Below, piece after piece: positions 1 to 5,716 of a stretch of 7,181 nucleotides of DNA. The notes under the pieces were generated by a model, which was not told the DNA's origin, did not search any database, and was given only the letters and a program-made list of their open reading frames with translations. The position numbers and the translations under genes are program-made. Source of the DNA: Gammaproteobacteria bacterium (GTDB taxonomy: Bacteria > Pseudomonadota > Gammaproteobacteria > SZUA-229); contig JAGLQT010000032.1 of assembly GCA_023136715.1 (NCBI GenBank), forward strand, positions 1 through 7,181, given 5' to 3'. The first letter of the stretch is position 1. Each line of letters starts with the position of its first letter.

Positions 1-305
1 TCACCATAAGTCACAACCTGACCGGCAGGTATTTCTTGCAGAGCCTGCCAGACTTTTTTCTGGAACAATGTGCCTTTGGTTTGTAGCTCAATATCAAACG
101 CTAAATGAGGCAATGGCTTCGAACAATAATCATTCACTTGCTGACAGACATATTTAGCTTCATCTGATTCAGCTAGCAATAATTTTTTTCTGGAAAACAA
201 ATCCACCGCCACCAAAACACCGGATTCGAAAACTAATTCGAGTTTCGCAAACGGTGTTTTAATAACCGCGCTTTCAGTAAGTGGCTGGTTTGTTATTTTC
301 TGCAT
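1..305 (-). CDS. ogt: Methylated-DNA--protein-cysteine methyltransferase (Ogt/MGMT type), 5' part, cut by window edge
   Basis: I translated this by hand from the ATG at 305 on the minus strand; the frame stays open for 101 codons to the window edge. Ogt/MGMT proteins repair O6-alkylguanine in DNA by irreversible transfer of the alkyl group to their own cysteine. Residues 15-40 (VIKTPFAKLELVFESG and on) fit the N-terminal ribonuclease-H-like domain. Residues 78-101 (GTLFQKKVWQALQEIPAGQV, then VTYG) are the conserved start of the DNA-binding and catalytic domain, close to GTPFQ..VW..L..IP.G....YG in known members. The catalytic PCHR motif would lie about 40 residues further on, outside the window, so activity cannot be judged. 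The start overlaps the end of the preceding TPR gene by 32 bp in another frame. No Shine-Dalgarno precedes the ATG, and no in-frame ATG or GTG was seen in the roughly 65 bases upstream, so translational coupling is likely. Confidence 0.88.
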   Translation of the reverse strand, partial: MQKITNQPLTESAVIKTPFAKLELVFESGVLVAVDLFSRKKLLLAESDEAKYVCQQVNDYCSKPLPHLAFDIELQTKGTLFQKKVWQALQEIPAGQVVTYG

Positions 306-2232
306 TACGTAATAAACGAATTTGCTGTAGCTCTTGCCTGATAGCGGACTTTCTGGAATCAGAAGCAGTGACCGCCAACAATCGAATATAAAGAGCTTGC
401 GCATCATTGAACAAGCTAGCTTTAACCAGAACACCTGCCGCTTTAAATCGTGCTGATTGCGCCCATAAGTCAGCCTGCGCCTGATCAGCCAATTGTGCCG
501 ATTTTAAATATGACCAGGCCGCACGATCATACTGGTCAAGCGCCGCATACGACTCGGCTTTCCAGTAAAACAACTCACGACGCAGACTCTCGTTCATCCA
601 TTCAGGTTTCAGCGTATCCAATAAAATTAACACCTGTTGATGACGACCAACCGCTTGCAGGTCAAAAATTACCTGTAGGAAATGATCGAGCTGATCCTGC
701 GTAATCAGCTCAATATTTTTCAGAGCATTTGACAGCACCGTCTCTCCGTTCTCATAAACACCTTCCAGTATCAACACTCTGGCCTTGCGCATCGCCCAGG
801 AAAATTCATCCTGACCCTGGGGTGGCTGCTGCACACTACGCATTAAACGCACGGCTAACTTCATATCACTTTTTGACAACGCATAATCGATAAGGCCGTA
901 ACGCACCTCCAGTGGCAGGCTATCCAGTGATGAAACCTTTGTCCCATGTAGATACATCTGGTTAATTAACTCAAGTCCATTTTTATCTTTTTCCAGCAAC
1001 ACAACAATTTCCCTGTGAGCCATTAGTTTTTTATTCATATCACTGGCATTAAAGGCCAACACAACGTACAGGCTCAAAGCCTTTACAATATTTTCTTCCT
1101 GTAACTCACCCGCCTTGTTATACCAGGCAAGATCATCACCCCGTAACAGTTTTGAACGATTAGCTATTTGCAACCCGATAGTCTCATACAAAGCCCATAA
1201 ATCATCACTAGCGACACCGAACTCCTCACCTAAAACAGCATGGGCATCATGCTGAACCAGTAACTCTTTAAGCACCTGCGTGGCTGCAATTAATTTATTT
1301 TGTGCAAGATAAGCCTGATAAATAACATAATGATAAGACCACATTTCAGATGCACTCAATTTCGAGCCATTAATGTAATTTTGTGCTTCCTGCACATACA
1401 ATTCAGCGTTATCAGGATTCACACGCACTGCAGCAAGTAGGCGTAAAGCTTGTGCAACATGTATTTTTTCATAGGCCAACAAAGTGATTGCTTCATCGGC
1501 ACGATCAGTCCGCAGCAATGAGCGCGCCTGTAACAAACGCCAATCTATATTTAAATTTTGATGATCACTGCTGTAATCATGCTGATAACGCAATAAAGCT
1601 TTTTGCGCATCATCATCGGCATTCATTGCCAAATAGACACGAATAACCAGGCGTCGCCACAAGGAAATAATATCTGAATTACCCGAAGCTGGATTTGCTT
1701 GAGGTAAATGCCAAAGCAGGGTTCTAAGTTGCGTGAGTGCCTCTTCGACTTGCCCCAGGCGTAATCGTGCAATGACTTGCTGAGTGCTAAACCAGTGATA
1801 AATTGGTACTGGAATATGCTGGCTAGCAATCACATCCTTCAATAATAATTCGGTGCGAACAATCACCTGCTGCCAGTGATTCAATGCCGACAATAACACA
1901 ATGCGCTTACGTTCAAAGGCATACCAGTCAGGCGAATGAGGCTGCAATTTTTTCTGCTCATGCGTCAGCAAACGCAACGCCAGAGCAGGCATTTCCAGAC
2001 GAACTAACTCATCCATTTGTTCCAGTGATTGAAACGCCACAGGCGATTGTTCAGTAACCCCCTGATCAAAAACCGGTTCCAGTAATACAGGCCCTGCTCC
2101 CTCAGTTACTCCCTCAGTTACTTCATCTACTATTTCTTCGATCACTACATCGGCAAAAACAGAAACCGTAGAAAAACTGATCACCAGAAAAAGTGACATC
2201 AGAGAGAGATTTTTTGCTGCTAACAAAGACAT
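274..2232 (-). CDS. Secreted TPR-like helical repeat protein of unknown function
   Basis: A 652-residue protein. Residues 1-27 form a plausible Sec signal peptide: K7, then a hydrophobic stretch about 9-25, ending VFA before Asp28, so I expect a periplasmic or envelope location. An acidic linker (about 28-60) follows, including a duplicated VTEG. From about residue 66 to the end the protein is amphipathic helix pairs. The clearest TPR-like units are at about 144-176, 229-257, 299-327, 552-585 and 588-621; the 552-585 unit (FYWKAESYAALDQYDRAAWS) shows the usual small and aromatic pattern. TPRs are protein-protein scaffolds. No catalytic motif is visible and I do not recognise the family. A GAGG lies only 2 bases from the ATG and a GGAG lies 13 bases away, so the start is not firmly set; Met12 is an alternative that keeps the hydrophobic core. 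The gene starts 56 bp past the operon terminator, with no convincing promoter in between. It overlaps ogt downstream, suggesting cotranscription. Confidence 0.82.
   Translation of the reverse strand: MSLLAAKNLSLMSLFLVISFSTVSVFADVVIEEIVDEVTEGVTEGAGPVLLEPVFDQGVTEQSPVAFQSLEQMDELVRLEMPALALRLLTHEQKKLQPHSPDWYAFERKRIVLLSALNHWQQVIVRTELLLKDVIASQHIPVPIYHWFSTQQVIARLRLGQVEEALTQLRTLLWHLPQANPASGNSDIISLWRRLVIRVYLAMNADDDAQKALLRYQHDYSSDHQNLNIDWRLLQARSLLRTDRADEAITLLAYEKIHVAQALRLLAAVRVNPDNAELYVQEAQNYINGSKLSASEMWSYHYVIYQAYLAQNKLIAATQVLKELLVQHDAHAVLGEEFGVASDDLWALYETIGLQIANRSKLLRGDDLAWYNKAGELQEENIVKALSLYVVLAFNASDMNKKLMAHREIVVLLEKDKNGLELINQMYLHGTKVSSLDSLPLEVRYGLIDYALSKSDMKLAVRLMRSVQQPPQGQDEFSWAMRKARVLILEGVYENGETVLSNALKNIELITQDQLDHFLQVIFDLQAVGRHQQVLILLDTLKPEWMNESLRRELFYWKAESYAALDQYDRAAWSYLKSAQLADQAQADLWAQSARFKAAGVLVKASLFNDAQALYIRLLAVTASDSRKSAIRQELQQIRLLRNAENNKPATY
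2099..2122. repeat. Two perfect tandem 12-bp units inside the TPR gene
   Basis: The unit CCCTCAGTTACT occurs twice back to back on the plus strand. In the protein it encodes the duplicated VTEG of the acidic linker just after the signal peptide (residues about 38-45). The length is a multiple of three, so gain or loss of a unit would keep the frame. It looks like a small slippage duplication in a linker. Confidence 0.8.
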
Positions 2233-2288
2233 GCCTCGCAGTTTACTCCGCCAAAAAAAATATTTCTCAGGAACACTATCTTATGGGC

Positions 2289-2317
2289 AAAAAAAAGTGG
2301 CCCTCGAAAGGGCCACT
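2289..2317 (-). terminator. Rho-independent terminator of the rpsP-rimM-trmD-rplS operon
   Basis: On the minus strand a perfect 9-bp stem (arms AGTGGCCCT and AGGGCCACT) encloses a TTCG tetraloop. It is followed directly by a run of eight T, the first of which closes the stem. It starts 32 bases after the rplS stop codon. UUCG loops closed by a strong stem are especially stable, and the T run sets direction. On the plus strand no T run follows, so it acts for the ribosomal operon only. It separates that operon from the TPR-ogt pair. Confidence 0.96.
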
Positions 2318-2349
2318 CATCGCTACGATCTGTTGCAAACCTGGAAGGC

Positions 2350-2694
2350 TTACAATTTTTCCTTGATTCGTGCAGCTTTACCGGTAAGTCCGCGTAAGTA
2401 GTACAGCTTAGCGCGACGTACTTTACCGCGACGCTTCACTTCAACATCCGCAACGCCATGGCTGTAAGTCTGGAAGACACGCTCTACACCTTCACCGTGT
2501 GAAATTTTACGTACAGTGAATGCTGAATTCAGACCACGGTTACGTTTGGCAATACAAACACCTTCAAAAGCCTGTAAACGCTCACGTTCACCTTCTTTTA
2601 CACGTACCTGAACCACGACAGTGTCTCCTGGGGAGAAGTGTGGAAGCTCACGGCCCATTTGTTCCTGTTCGAGCTGTTGAATAATATTGCTCAT
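2350..2694 (-). CDS. rplS: 50S ribosomal protein L19
   Basis: A 114-residue protein, matching the usual length of about 115. The N-terminus (MSNIIQQLEQEQMG) and the central motifs (FSPGDTVVVQVRVKEGERER, LQAFEGVCIAKRNRGLNSAF, FTVRKISHGEGVERVFQTYS) are those of bacterial L19, and the C-terminus is strongly basic (KRRGKVRRAKLYYLRGLTGKAARI, residues about 87-110). L19 lies at the 30S-50S interface and helps form inter-subunit bridges. It is the last gene of the operon: 71 bp separate it from trmD, and a strong terminator follows. The ATG at 2694 is preceded by GGAG nine bases upstream, so the start is well supported. Confidence 0.98.
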   Translation of the reverse strand: MSNIIQQLEQEQMGRELPHFSPGDTVVVQVRVKEGERERLQAFEGVCIAKRNRGLNSAFTVRKISHGEGVERVFQTYSHGVADVEVKRRGKVRRAKLYYLRGLTGKAARIKEKL

Positions 2695-2765
2695 AATTTT
2701 TTACTCCGCGTTTTCTAGCGCTAATCAGCGACACCGACTCGGCGTTGCCCTATTTAAATCAAAAT
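2695..2765 (-). other. trmD-rplS intergenic leader with weak hairpin potential
   Basis: This 71-base gap is the longest inside the operon. On the minus strand it contains the palindrome CCGAGTCGG (2742..2734), a short CGCT-GATT-AGCG hairpin (2730..2719) overlapping the palindrome TAGCGCTA, and then the GGAG ribosome-binding site of rplS. No promoter-like pair of hexamers stood out. The structures are short, and a regulatory role is only a possibility. L19 is needed in far larger amounts than TrmD, so some element raising rplS translation or stabilising its mRNA would make sense here. Confidence 0.3.
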
Positions 2766-3524
2766 TCAGTTTTCAGACTGTTCGTGTTCCCGTTGAAACT
2801 CGGACAACCATTTTTTCTGTTCATCATCCAGTTGCAGCGTTTCCAGTAAATCCGGTCTGCGCAACCATGTTCTTCCTAAAGCCTGCTTTTGTCGCCAGTG
2901 ATCAATCTTTTTATGATCACCACTCAGCAAAACTTCCGGCACTGCCTGACCATCAATCTCTTCCGGCCTGGTATAGTGCGGGCAATCCAGCAGCCCTTCC
3001 ATAAACGAGTCCTGTTGTGCAGAATCTGCATCTCCCAGAACATCCGGCAACATCCTTGCGATGGCATCAATCATTATCAAAGCGGGCATTTCACCACCGC
3101 TGAGCACATAATCGCCGATCGACCATTCCTCATCGACATACTGCTTAATCAAACGCTCGTCGATACCTTCATAACGTCCGGCAATCAAAATCATCGCTTT
3201 CTGCTCGGATCTGTCAGCCATATTAATGACTGCCTGCTGATTCAAAAGCTGCCCTTGTGGACTGAGATAAACCACTTTCGCAGCATCTCCAGCCTGTTGT
3301 TTGGCCGCATTGATTGCATCTGCCAGCGGCTGTACCTTCATCAGCATGCCCGGGCCACCGCCATAAGGTCGATCATCTACCGTTCGATGACGATCCTGCG
3401 TATAGTCCCTCGGGTTCCAGCAAGTCAGCCTGATAATGCCGCGCTTGATGGCCCGCCCCAAAACGCCGAATTCGCACATCTGCTCGACCATTTCGGGAAA
3501 CAGGGTAATGACATGAAAATGCAT
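2766..3524 (-). CDS. trmD: tRNA (guanine-N1)-methyltransferase TrmD
   Basis: TrmD transfers a methyl group from S-adenosylmethionine to N1 of G37, next to the anticodon of several tRNAs, and so prevents +1 frameshifting. It acts as a homodimer with a trefoil-knot SAM site. With the start at 3524 the protein has 252 residues. Visible family motifs are ITLFPEM (6-12), DRHRTVDDRPYGGGPGM (44-60), YLSPQG (86-91), GRYEGIDER (116-124) and SIGDYVLSGGE (135-145). Further on, R157 and D172 (in QQDSFMEGLLDCPHYTRPE) correspond to the E. coli tRNA-contact arginine and catalytic aspartate (R154, D169). The start is set by GGGGTGA six bases before ATG 3524 and by alignment with E. coli (MWIGIISLFPEM). A TTG two codons upstream, at 3530, lies too close to that ribosome-binding site. 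The gap from rimM is 27 bp. Confidence 0.98.
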   Translation of the reverse strand: MHFHVITLFPEMVEQMCEFGVLGRAIKRGIIRLTCWNPRDYTQDRHRTVDDRPYGGGPGMLMKVQPLADAINAAKQQAGDAAKVVYLSPQGQLLNQQAVINMADRSEQKAMILIAGRYEGIDERLIKQYVDEEWSIGDYVLSGGEMPALIMIDAIARMLPDVLGDADSAQQDSFMEGLLDCPHYTRPEEIDGQAVPEVLLSGDHKKIDHWRQKQALGRTWLRRPDLLETLQLDDEQKKWLSEFQREHEQSEN

Positions 3525-3530
3525 GATCAA

Positions 3531-3537
3531 TCACCCC
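3531..3537 (-). promoter_or_regulatory. Ribosome-binding site that fixes the trmD start
   Basis: On the minus strand GGGGTGA lies six bases before ATG 3524. It closely matches the anti-Shine-Dalgarno complement GGAGGTGA. Choosing the in-frame TTG at 3530 would leave no spacing at all, so ATG 3524 is preferred. An in-frame ATG at 3539 runs into TGA after two codons and cannot serve as a start. Confidence 0.8.
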
Positions 3538-3551
3538 ATTGAATAAAATCT

Positions 3552-4076
3552 TTAAAAATCCTCGTCCCAATCGACGGAGATAACGCCCTGCTCAATATCA
3601 ACCTCGAGCACCACGTGTCCTAACGTCCATGGAATCAGACGCTCCTGCGTCTCATCTTTGACCACCAGCACATCATTCGCGCCAGTCTCAAACAAACTAT
3701 CTACTACACCCAGCTCAACATCTTGCTGGTTCACTACACGCAAGCCAATCAGGTCGCGCCAGTAATATTCATCCTGACTCAAAGGCTTCAGTTGATCCTG
3801 GCTGATAGCGATAAGCGCCCCCACCAACTGCATAGACTCATCCCTGTCATCATAACCTTCAAGCTTGGCAATCACCGTCTTGGCCTGAGGGCGTCCGGCT
3901 TCCAGCTTAATCTCACGCCACTGCCCCGCATTCGCGTTGGGAAGTTGCAGAAACCAGGAGCCGTATTTAGTGATTCCTTCTCTTGGGTCGGTATTCGAGA
4001 ACACCTTAACCCAACCCTTCACTCCGTGAAGCCCACTAATTTTACCTAAAACAATTTTCTCGTCTTTATCCGACAT
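3552..4076 (-). CDS. rimM: 16S rRNA processing / 30S maturation factor RimM
   Basis: RimM helps assemble the head of the 30S subunit: it binds near S19 and helix 31/33b of 16S rRNA and is needed for efficient 16S processing. The product is 174 residues; E. coli RimM has 182. The N-terminal RimM domain starts with VLGKISGLHGVKGWVKVFSN (9-28) and continues to about 95 (KLEGYDDRDESMQLVGALI). The C-terminal PRC-barrel domain starts at the family signature EYYWRDLIGL (103-112) and includes ELGVVDSLFETGANDVLVV (121-139) and LIPW (147-150). The gene follows rpsP by 22 bp and precedes trmD by 27 bp. Its ribosome-binding site is poor: the only GAG lies about 13 bases from the ATG. That fits the known low synthesis of RimM compared with the flanking ribosomal proteins in E. 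coli. Confidence 0.97.
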   Translation of the reverse strand: MSDKDEKIVLGKISGLHGVKGWVKVFSNTDPREGITKYGSWFLQLPNANAGQWREIKLEAGRPQAKTVIAKLEGYDDRDESMQLVGALIAISQDQLKPLSQDEYYWRDLIGLRVVNQQDVELGVVDSLFETGANDVLVVKDETQERLIPWTLGHVVLEVDIEQGVISVDWDEDF

Positions 4077-4098
4077 TTGTCAGAAAATACTCAAAAAA

Positions 4099-4353
4099 TC
4101 AAGCGGCTACGTTTTTACGAGCCTCTTTAAGCAGACTGGCAACGCGTTCAGAAGTCTGCGCACCAAGACCTGCCCAGTGTGTAACACGGTCAAGGTCAAT
4201 AACTAGACGCTCTTCACCACCGCGTGCACCCGGGTTGAAATAACCCAAACGCTCAATATAACGGCCATCGCGTGAACGACGAGAATCTTTAACGTCAAAA
4301 TGATAGAACGGCTTCTTCTTGCTACCGCCTCTGGATAAACGAATCGTTACCAT
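4099..4353 (-). CDS. rpsP: 30S ribosomal protein S16
   Basis: An 84-residue protein; E. coli S16 has 82. It starts MVTIRLSRGGSKKKPFYHF (residues 1-19) and continues with DSRRSRDGRYIERLGYFNPG (23-42), the hallmark S16 stretch. The C-terminal half (LVIDLDRVTHWAGLGAQTSE, 50-69, then RVASLLKEA) also matches the family. S16 is an early-binding protein needed for 30S assembly. It is the first gene of the four-gene operon. ATG 4353 has a modest AGAG seven bases upstream. A probable promoter lies about 65 to 90 bases upstream, so the operon need not depend on transcription from the GT2 gene or from ffh. Confidence 0.98.
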   Translation of the reverse strand: MVTIRLSRGGSKKKPFYHFDVKDSRRSRDGRYIERLGYFNPGARGGEERLVIDLDRVTHWAGLGAQTSERVASLLKEARKNVAA

Positions 4354-4417
4354 AGTAAATCTCTATATATTCAATTAAAAGGCCGAGAAACAAACACCAG
4401 CCCTCAGCGAGGCGCGT

Positions 4418-4445
4418 ATTCTACGTTATTTTTCAGGAATATGAA
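4418..4445 (-). promoter_or_regulatory. Probable rpsP operon promoter with GC-rich discriminator
   Basis: On the minus strand TTCATA (4445..4440, 4 of 6 to the -35 consensus) is separated by 16 bases from TAGAAT (4423..4418, 5 of 6 to the -10 consensus). The bases just after the -10 are ACGCGCC, a GC-rich discriminator typical of stable-RNA and ribosomal-protein promoters that are shut down by ppGpp. Transcription would begin near 4411, leaving a leader of about 57 bases. A weaker alternative (ATGACG, 18 bases, TATAGG) lies a little further upstream. No start-site data are available. Confidence 0.55.
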
Positions 4446-4545
4446 ACGCCTATATGAGTAAAAAACAGACATCGTCATTTCTCGATATCTTCCTGATTTT
4501 TAAGCCTGCTTGTGCCTACTCTGCCTACTGAGAACCGATACGGCT
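4446..4545 (-). other. Gap between the GT2 gene and the rpsP promoter, no clear terminator
   Basis: Directly after the glycosyltransferase stop the minus strand has a short, 3-base-loop inverted repeat (GCCG-TAT-CGGT) without a T run. It also carries a small direct repeat: TGCCTACT on the plus strand at 4513..4520 and 4522..4529. Neither looks like a strong terminator. Read-through from the GT2 gene into rpsP is therefore possible. Confidence 0.4.
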
Positions 4546-5556
4546 TCATCCCACAATCAAATAGTCGATACCATTGCGATAACCCCTGCTCTCAAGATCA
4601 CTGGCAATCAGCGCCTGCGCACCATGGTTGCTGACATAACTCAGCACAAACGGCTTCTCTTCCTGCTCTAACCATTTCGGCGCAACTACCTCTGCACCTT
4701 CATAAACCTTACCGATCTTGCCTGGATCAATATCAATCCAGACATGAGGCGAGTGGCCATAGCCAATAAGATAAGCCGTACGCTTGCGGGTCACACGTCC
4801 AGCACTCCAATAGGCGAGCGGTCGCCCCTGCTGCAAACGCGGGTCAGATGCCAGGTAAGCCGCACGAATCCGATCAAAAGCAGTGCGTGAATAACGTTCA
4901 TCGGTACGCGTCAGCCGGCTATCACTATCACGCCAGTGCAACAGCACCTCAGGCAGCTTAGCCATCTGGTGGCCGTGTTGATGCAAACGCAGCAGCAATT
5001 CGTAGTCCTCGGGGAAATCACCATCACGGTATCCCCCTACTTCTTGCACCACATCACGCCGAAAACATATAGATGGATTTGCAATCGGCAACTCAACATA
5101 AATATTGTCGGCAATCTGCCGTGGCGTGATACAGCTATTTTGCCAGCGGATGTATTCATTAAAACCATCCTGGACAATCTCTTCCGGGAACAGGCGTACA
5201 CAGCTGCCGACAAGATCAATCTCAGGATTAGCTTGTAGATATTCCCACTGCTTCTGCAGTCGCTCGGGTGCCATGATGTCGTCAGCATCCATACGGGCGC
5301 AAATTGGGGCGGTGCATTGTTCTAGGGCGTGGTTCATTGCTCCGACTACGCCCTGATGTTCGATTTGCAGTAGTTCAATGCGTTGATCACGCTTTATATA
5401 CTCGTGCATGATTTCGCAGGAGTTATCGGTGCTGCCGTCATTGACGGCAATTAGTATAAAGTCTTTGAAGGTTTGAGCCAGAATGGAATCGAGGGTTTCT
5501 GCTAGTGTGGGGGCAGCATTGTAGAAAGGGAGTAGGACGGCAAGTGGTGGAGTCAT
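4546..5556 (-). CDS. Family 2 glycosyltransferase with C-terminal Rossmann-like domain
   Basis: A 336-residue protein. Residues 4-215 form a GT-A fold of family GT2: LAVLLPFYNAAPTLAETLDS (5-24), VNDGSTDNS (38-46, nucleotide-binding D40), RMDADD (88-93, the metal-binding DXD), the acceptor-site acidic motif FPEDYELLLRL (181-191), and LLHWRDSDSRLT (205-216), the usual end of the domain. Such enzymes transfer a sugar from a nucleotide-sugar to a glycan or lipid acceptor at the inner face of the cytoplasmic membrane. Donor and acceptor cannot be read from sequence. There is no transmembrane segment, so it is cytosolic or peripheral. Residues about 245-336 are an extra domain with an alpha/beta nucleotide-binding look (YWSAGRVTRKRTAYLIGYG, WIDIDPGKIGKVYEG, FVLSYVSNHGAQALI, YRNGIDYLIVG). 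The start fits the family, but there is no visible Shine-Dalgarno. It is divergent from the HD-GYP gene and ends 192 bp before rpsP. Confidence 0.92.
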   Translation of the reverse strand: MTPPLAVLLPFYNAAPTLAETLDSILAQTFKDFILIAVNDGSTDNSCEIMHEYIKRDQRIELLQIEHQGVVGAMNHALEQCTAPICARMDADDIMAPERLQKQWEYLQANPEIDLVGSCVRLFPEEIVQDGFNEYIRWQNSCITPRQIADNIYVELPIANPSICFRRDVVQEVGGYRDGDFPEDYELLLRLHQHGHQMAKLPEVLLHWRDSDSRLTRTDERYSRTAFDRIRAAYLASDPRLQQGRPLAYWSAGRVTRKRTAYLIGYGHSPHVWIDIDPGKIGKVYEGAEVVAPKWLEQEEKPFVLSYVSNHGAQALIASDLESRGYRNGIDYLIVG

Positions 5557-5566
5557 GGAAGATAAG

Positions 5567-5596
5567 TTTATAGTGTTTTCTGAATTGTCGTGCTAA
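5567..5596 (-). promoter_or_regulatory. Possible promoter of the GT2 gene giving a nearly leaderless mRNA
   Basis: On the minus strand TTAGCA (5596..5591, 4 of 6) and TATAAA (5572..5567, 5 of 6) are 18 bases apart. Transcription would start about 5560, only a few bases before ATG 5556. A nearly leaderless mRNA would agree with the missing Shine-Dalgarno (CTTATCTTCC precedes the ATG). The region is AT-rich, so a chance match is quite possible. Confidence 0.3.
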
Positions 5597-5610
5597 TCCA
5601 TAACTGACTT

Positions 5611-5680
5611 TTCCGCGCTTGCTGGCCCGCAGGGCAAAACACAGGACGTGTTTTGTAAATGAGCCCCACACAAACCGCAC
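5611..5680. repeat. GC-rich paired-hairpin element, candidate dispersed repeat
   Basis: Between the divergent GT2 and HD-GYP genes lies a GC-rich block in an otherwise AT-rich spacer. It contains two adjoining stem-loops. One is GGCCCGCAGGGC (5624..5635; 4-bp stem GCCC/GGGC with loop GCA). The other has perfect 8-bp arms CAAAACAC (5635..5642) and GTGTTTTG (5648..5655) around AGGAC. A minus-strand reading frame of 80 codons runs through it (about 5680..5438), but its second half lies inside the GT2 gene and it resembles no protein family. A compact tandem-hairpin unit in a non-coding gap is what repetitive extragenic elements look like. Only one copy is in the window, so repeat status is inference. 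Confidence 0.4.
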
Positions 5681-5690
5681 CGATTTTTAC

Positions 5691-5712
5691 GTTTTTTTAC
5701 AAAAAAAATAAC
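5691..5712. other. Near-palindromic T-tract/A-tract block upstream of the HD-GYP promoter
   Basis: On the plus strand a T7 run is followed by AC and an A8 run, flanked by G and TAAC, giving a 22-bp near-palindrome. Tracts like this curve DNA and, just upstream of a promoter with a weak -35 box, can act like an UP element for the RNA polymerase alpha subunit. The sequence is directly visible; the role is inference. Confidence 0.4.
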
Positions 5713-5716
5713 TTTT

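Noticed and set aside
450..704. 84-codon plus-strand frame inside the TPR gene
   Set aside because: Antisense shadow of the TPR coding sequence with low-complexity, protein-unlike composition.
3525..3530. TTG at 3530 as the trmD start (254 residues)
   Set aside because: It would directly abut the GGGGTGA ribosome-binding site. ATG 3524 has correct spacing and matches the usual N-terminus.
2889..3542. Long plus-strand open frame (217 codons) opposite trmD
   Set aside because: It lies almost wholly antisense to trmD, which has full family motifs. The predicted protein resembles nothing and has no ribosome-binding site, so it is a shadow frame.
4513..4529. Two copies of TGCCTACT near the GT2 stop codon
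   Set aside because: Two short copies only, with no third repeat or spacer pattern, so there is no case for a CRISPR or binding-site array.
5438..5680. 80-codon minus-strand frame crossing from the intergenic region into the GT2 gene
   Set aside because: More than half overlaps GT2 in another frame and the rest encodes the paired hairpins. It is Cys/Arg/His-rich with no family resemblance, so I treat the DNA as a possible repeat rather than a gene.
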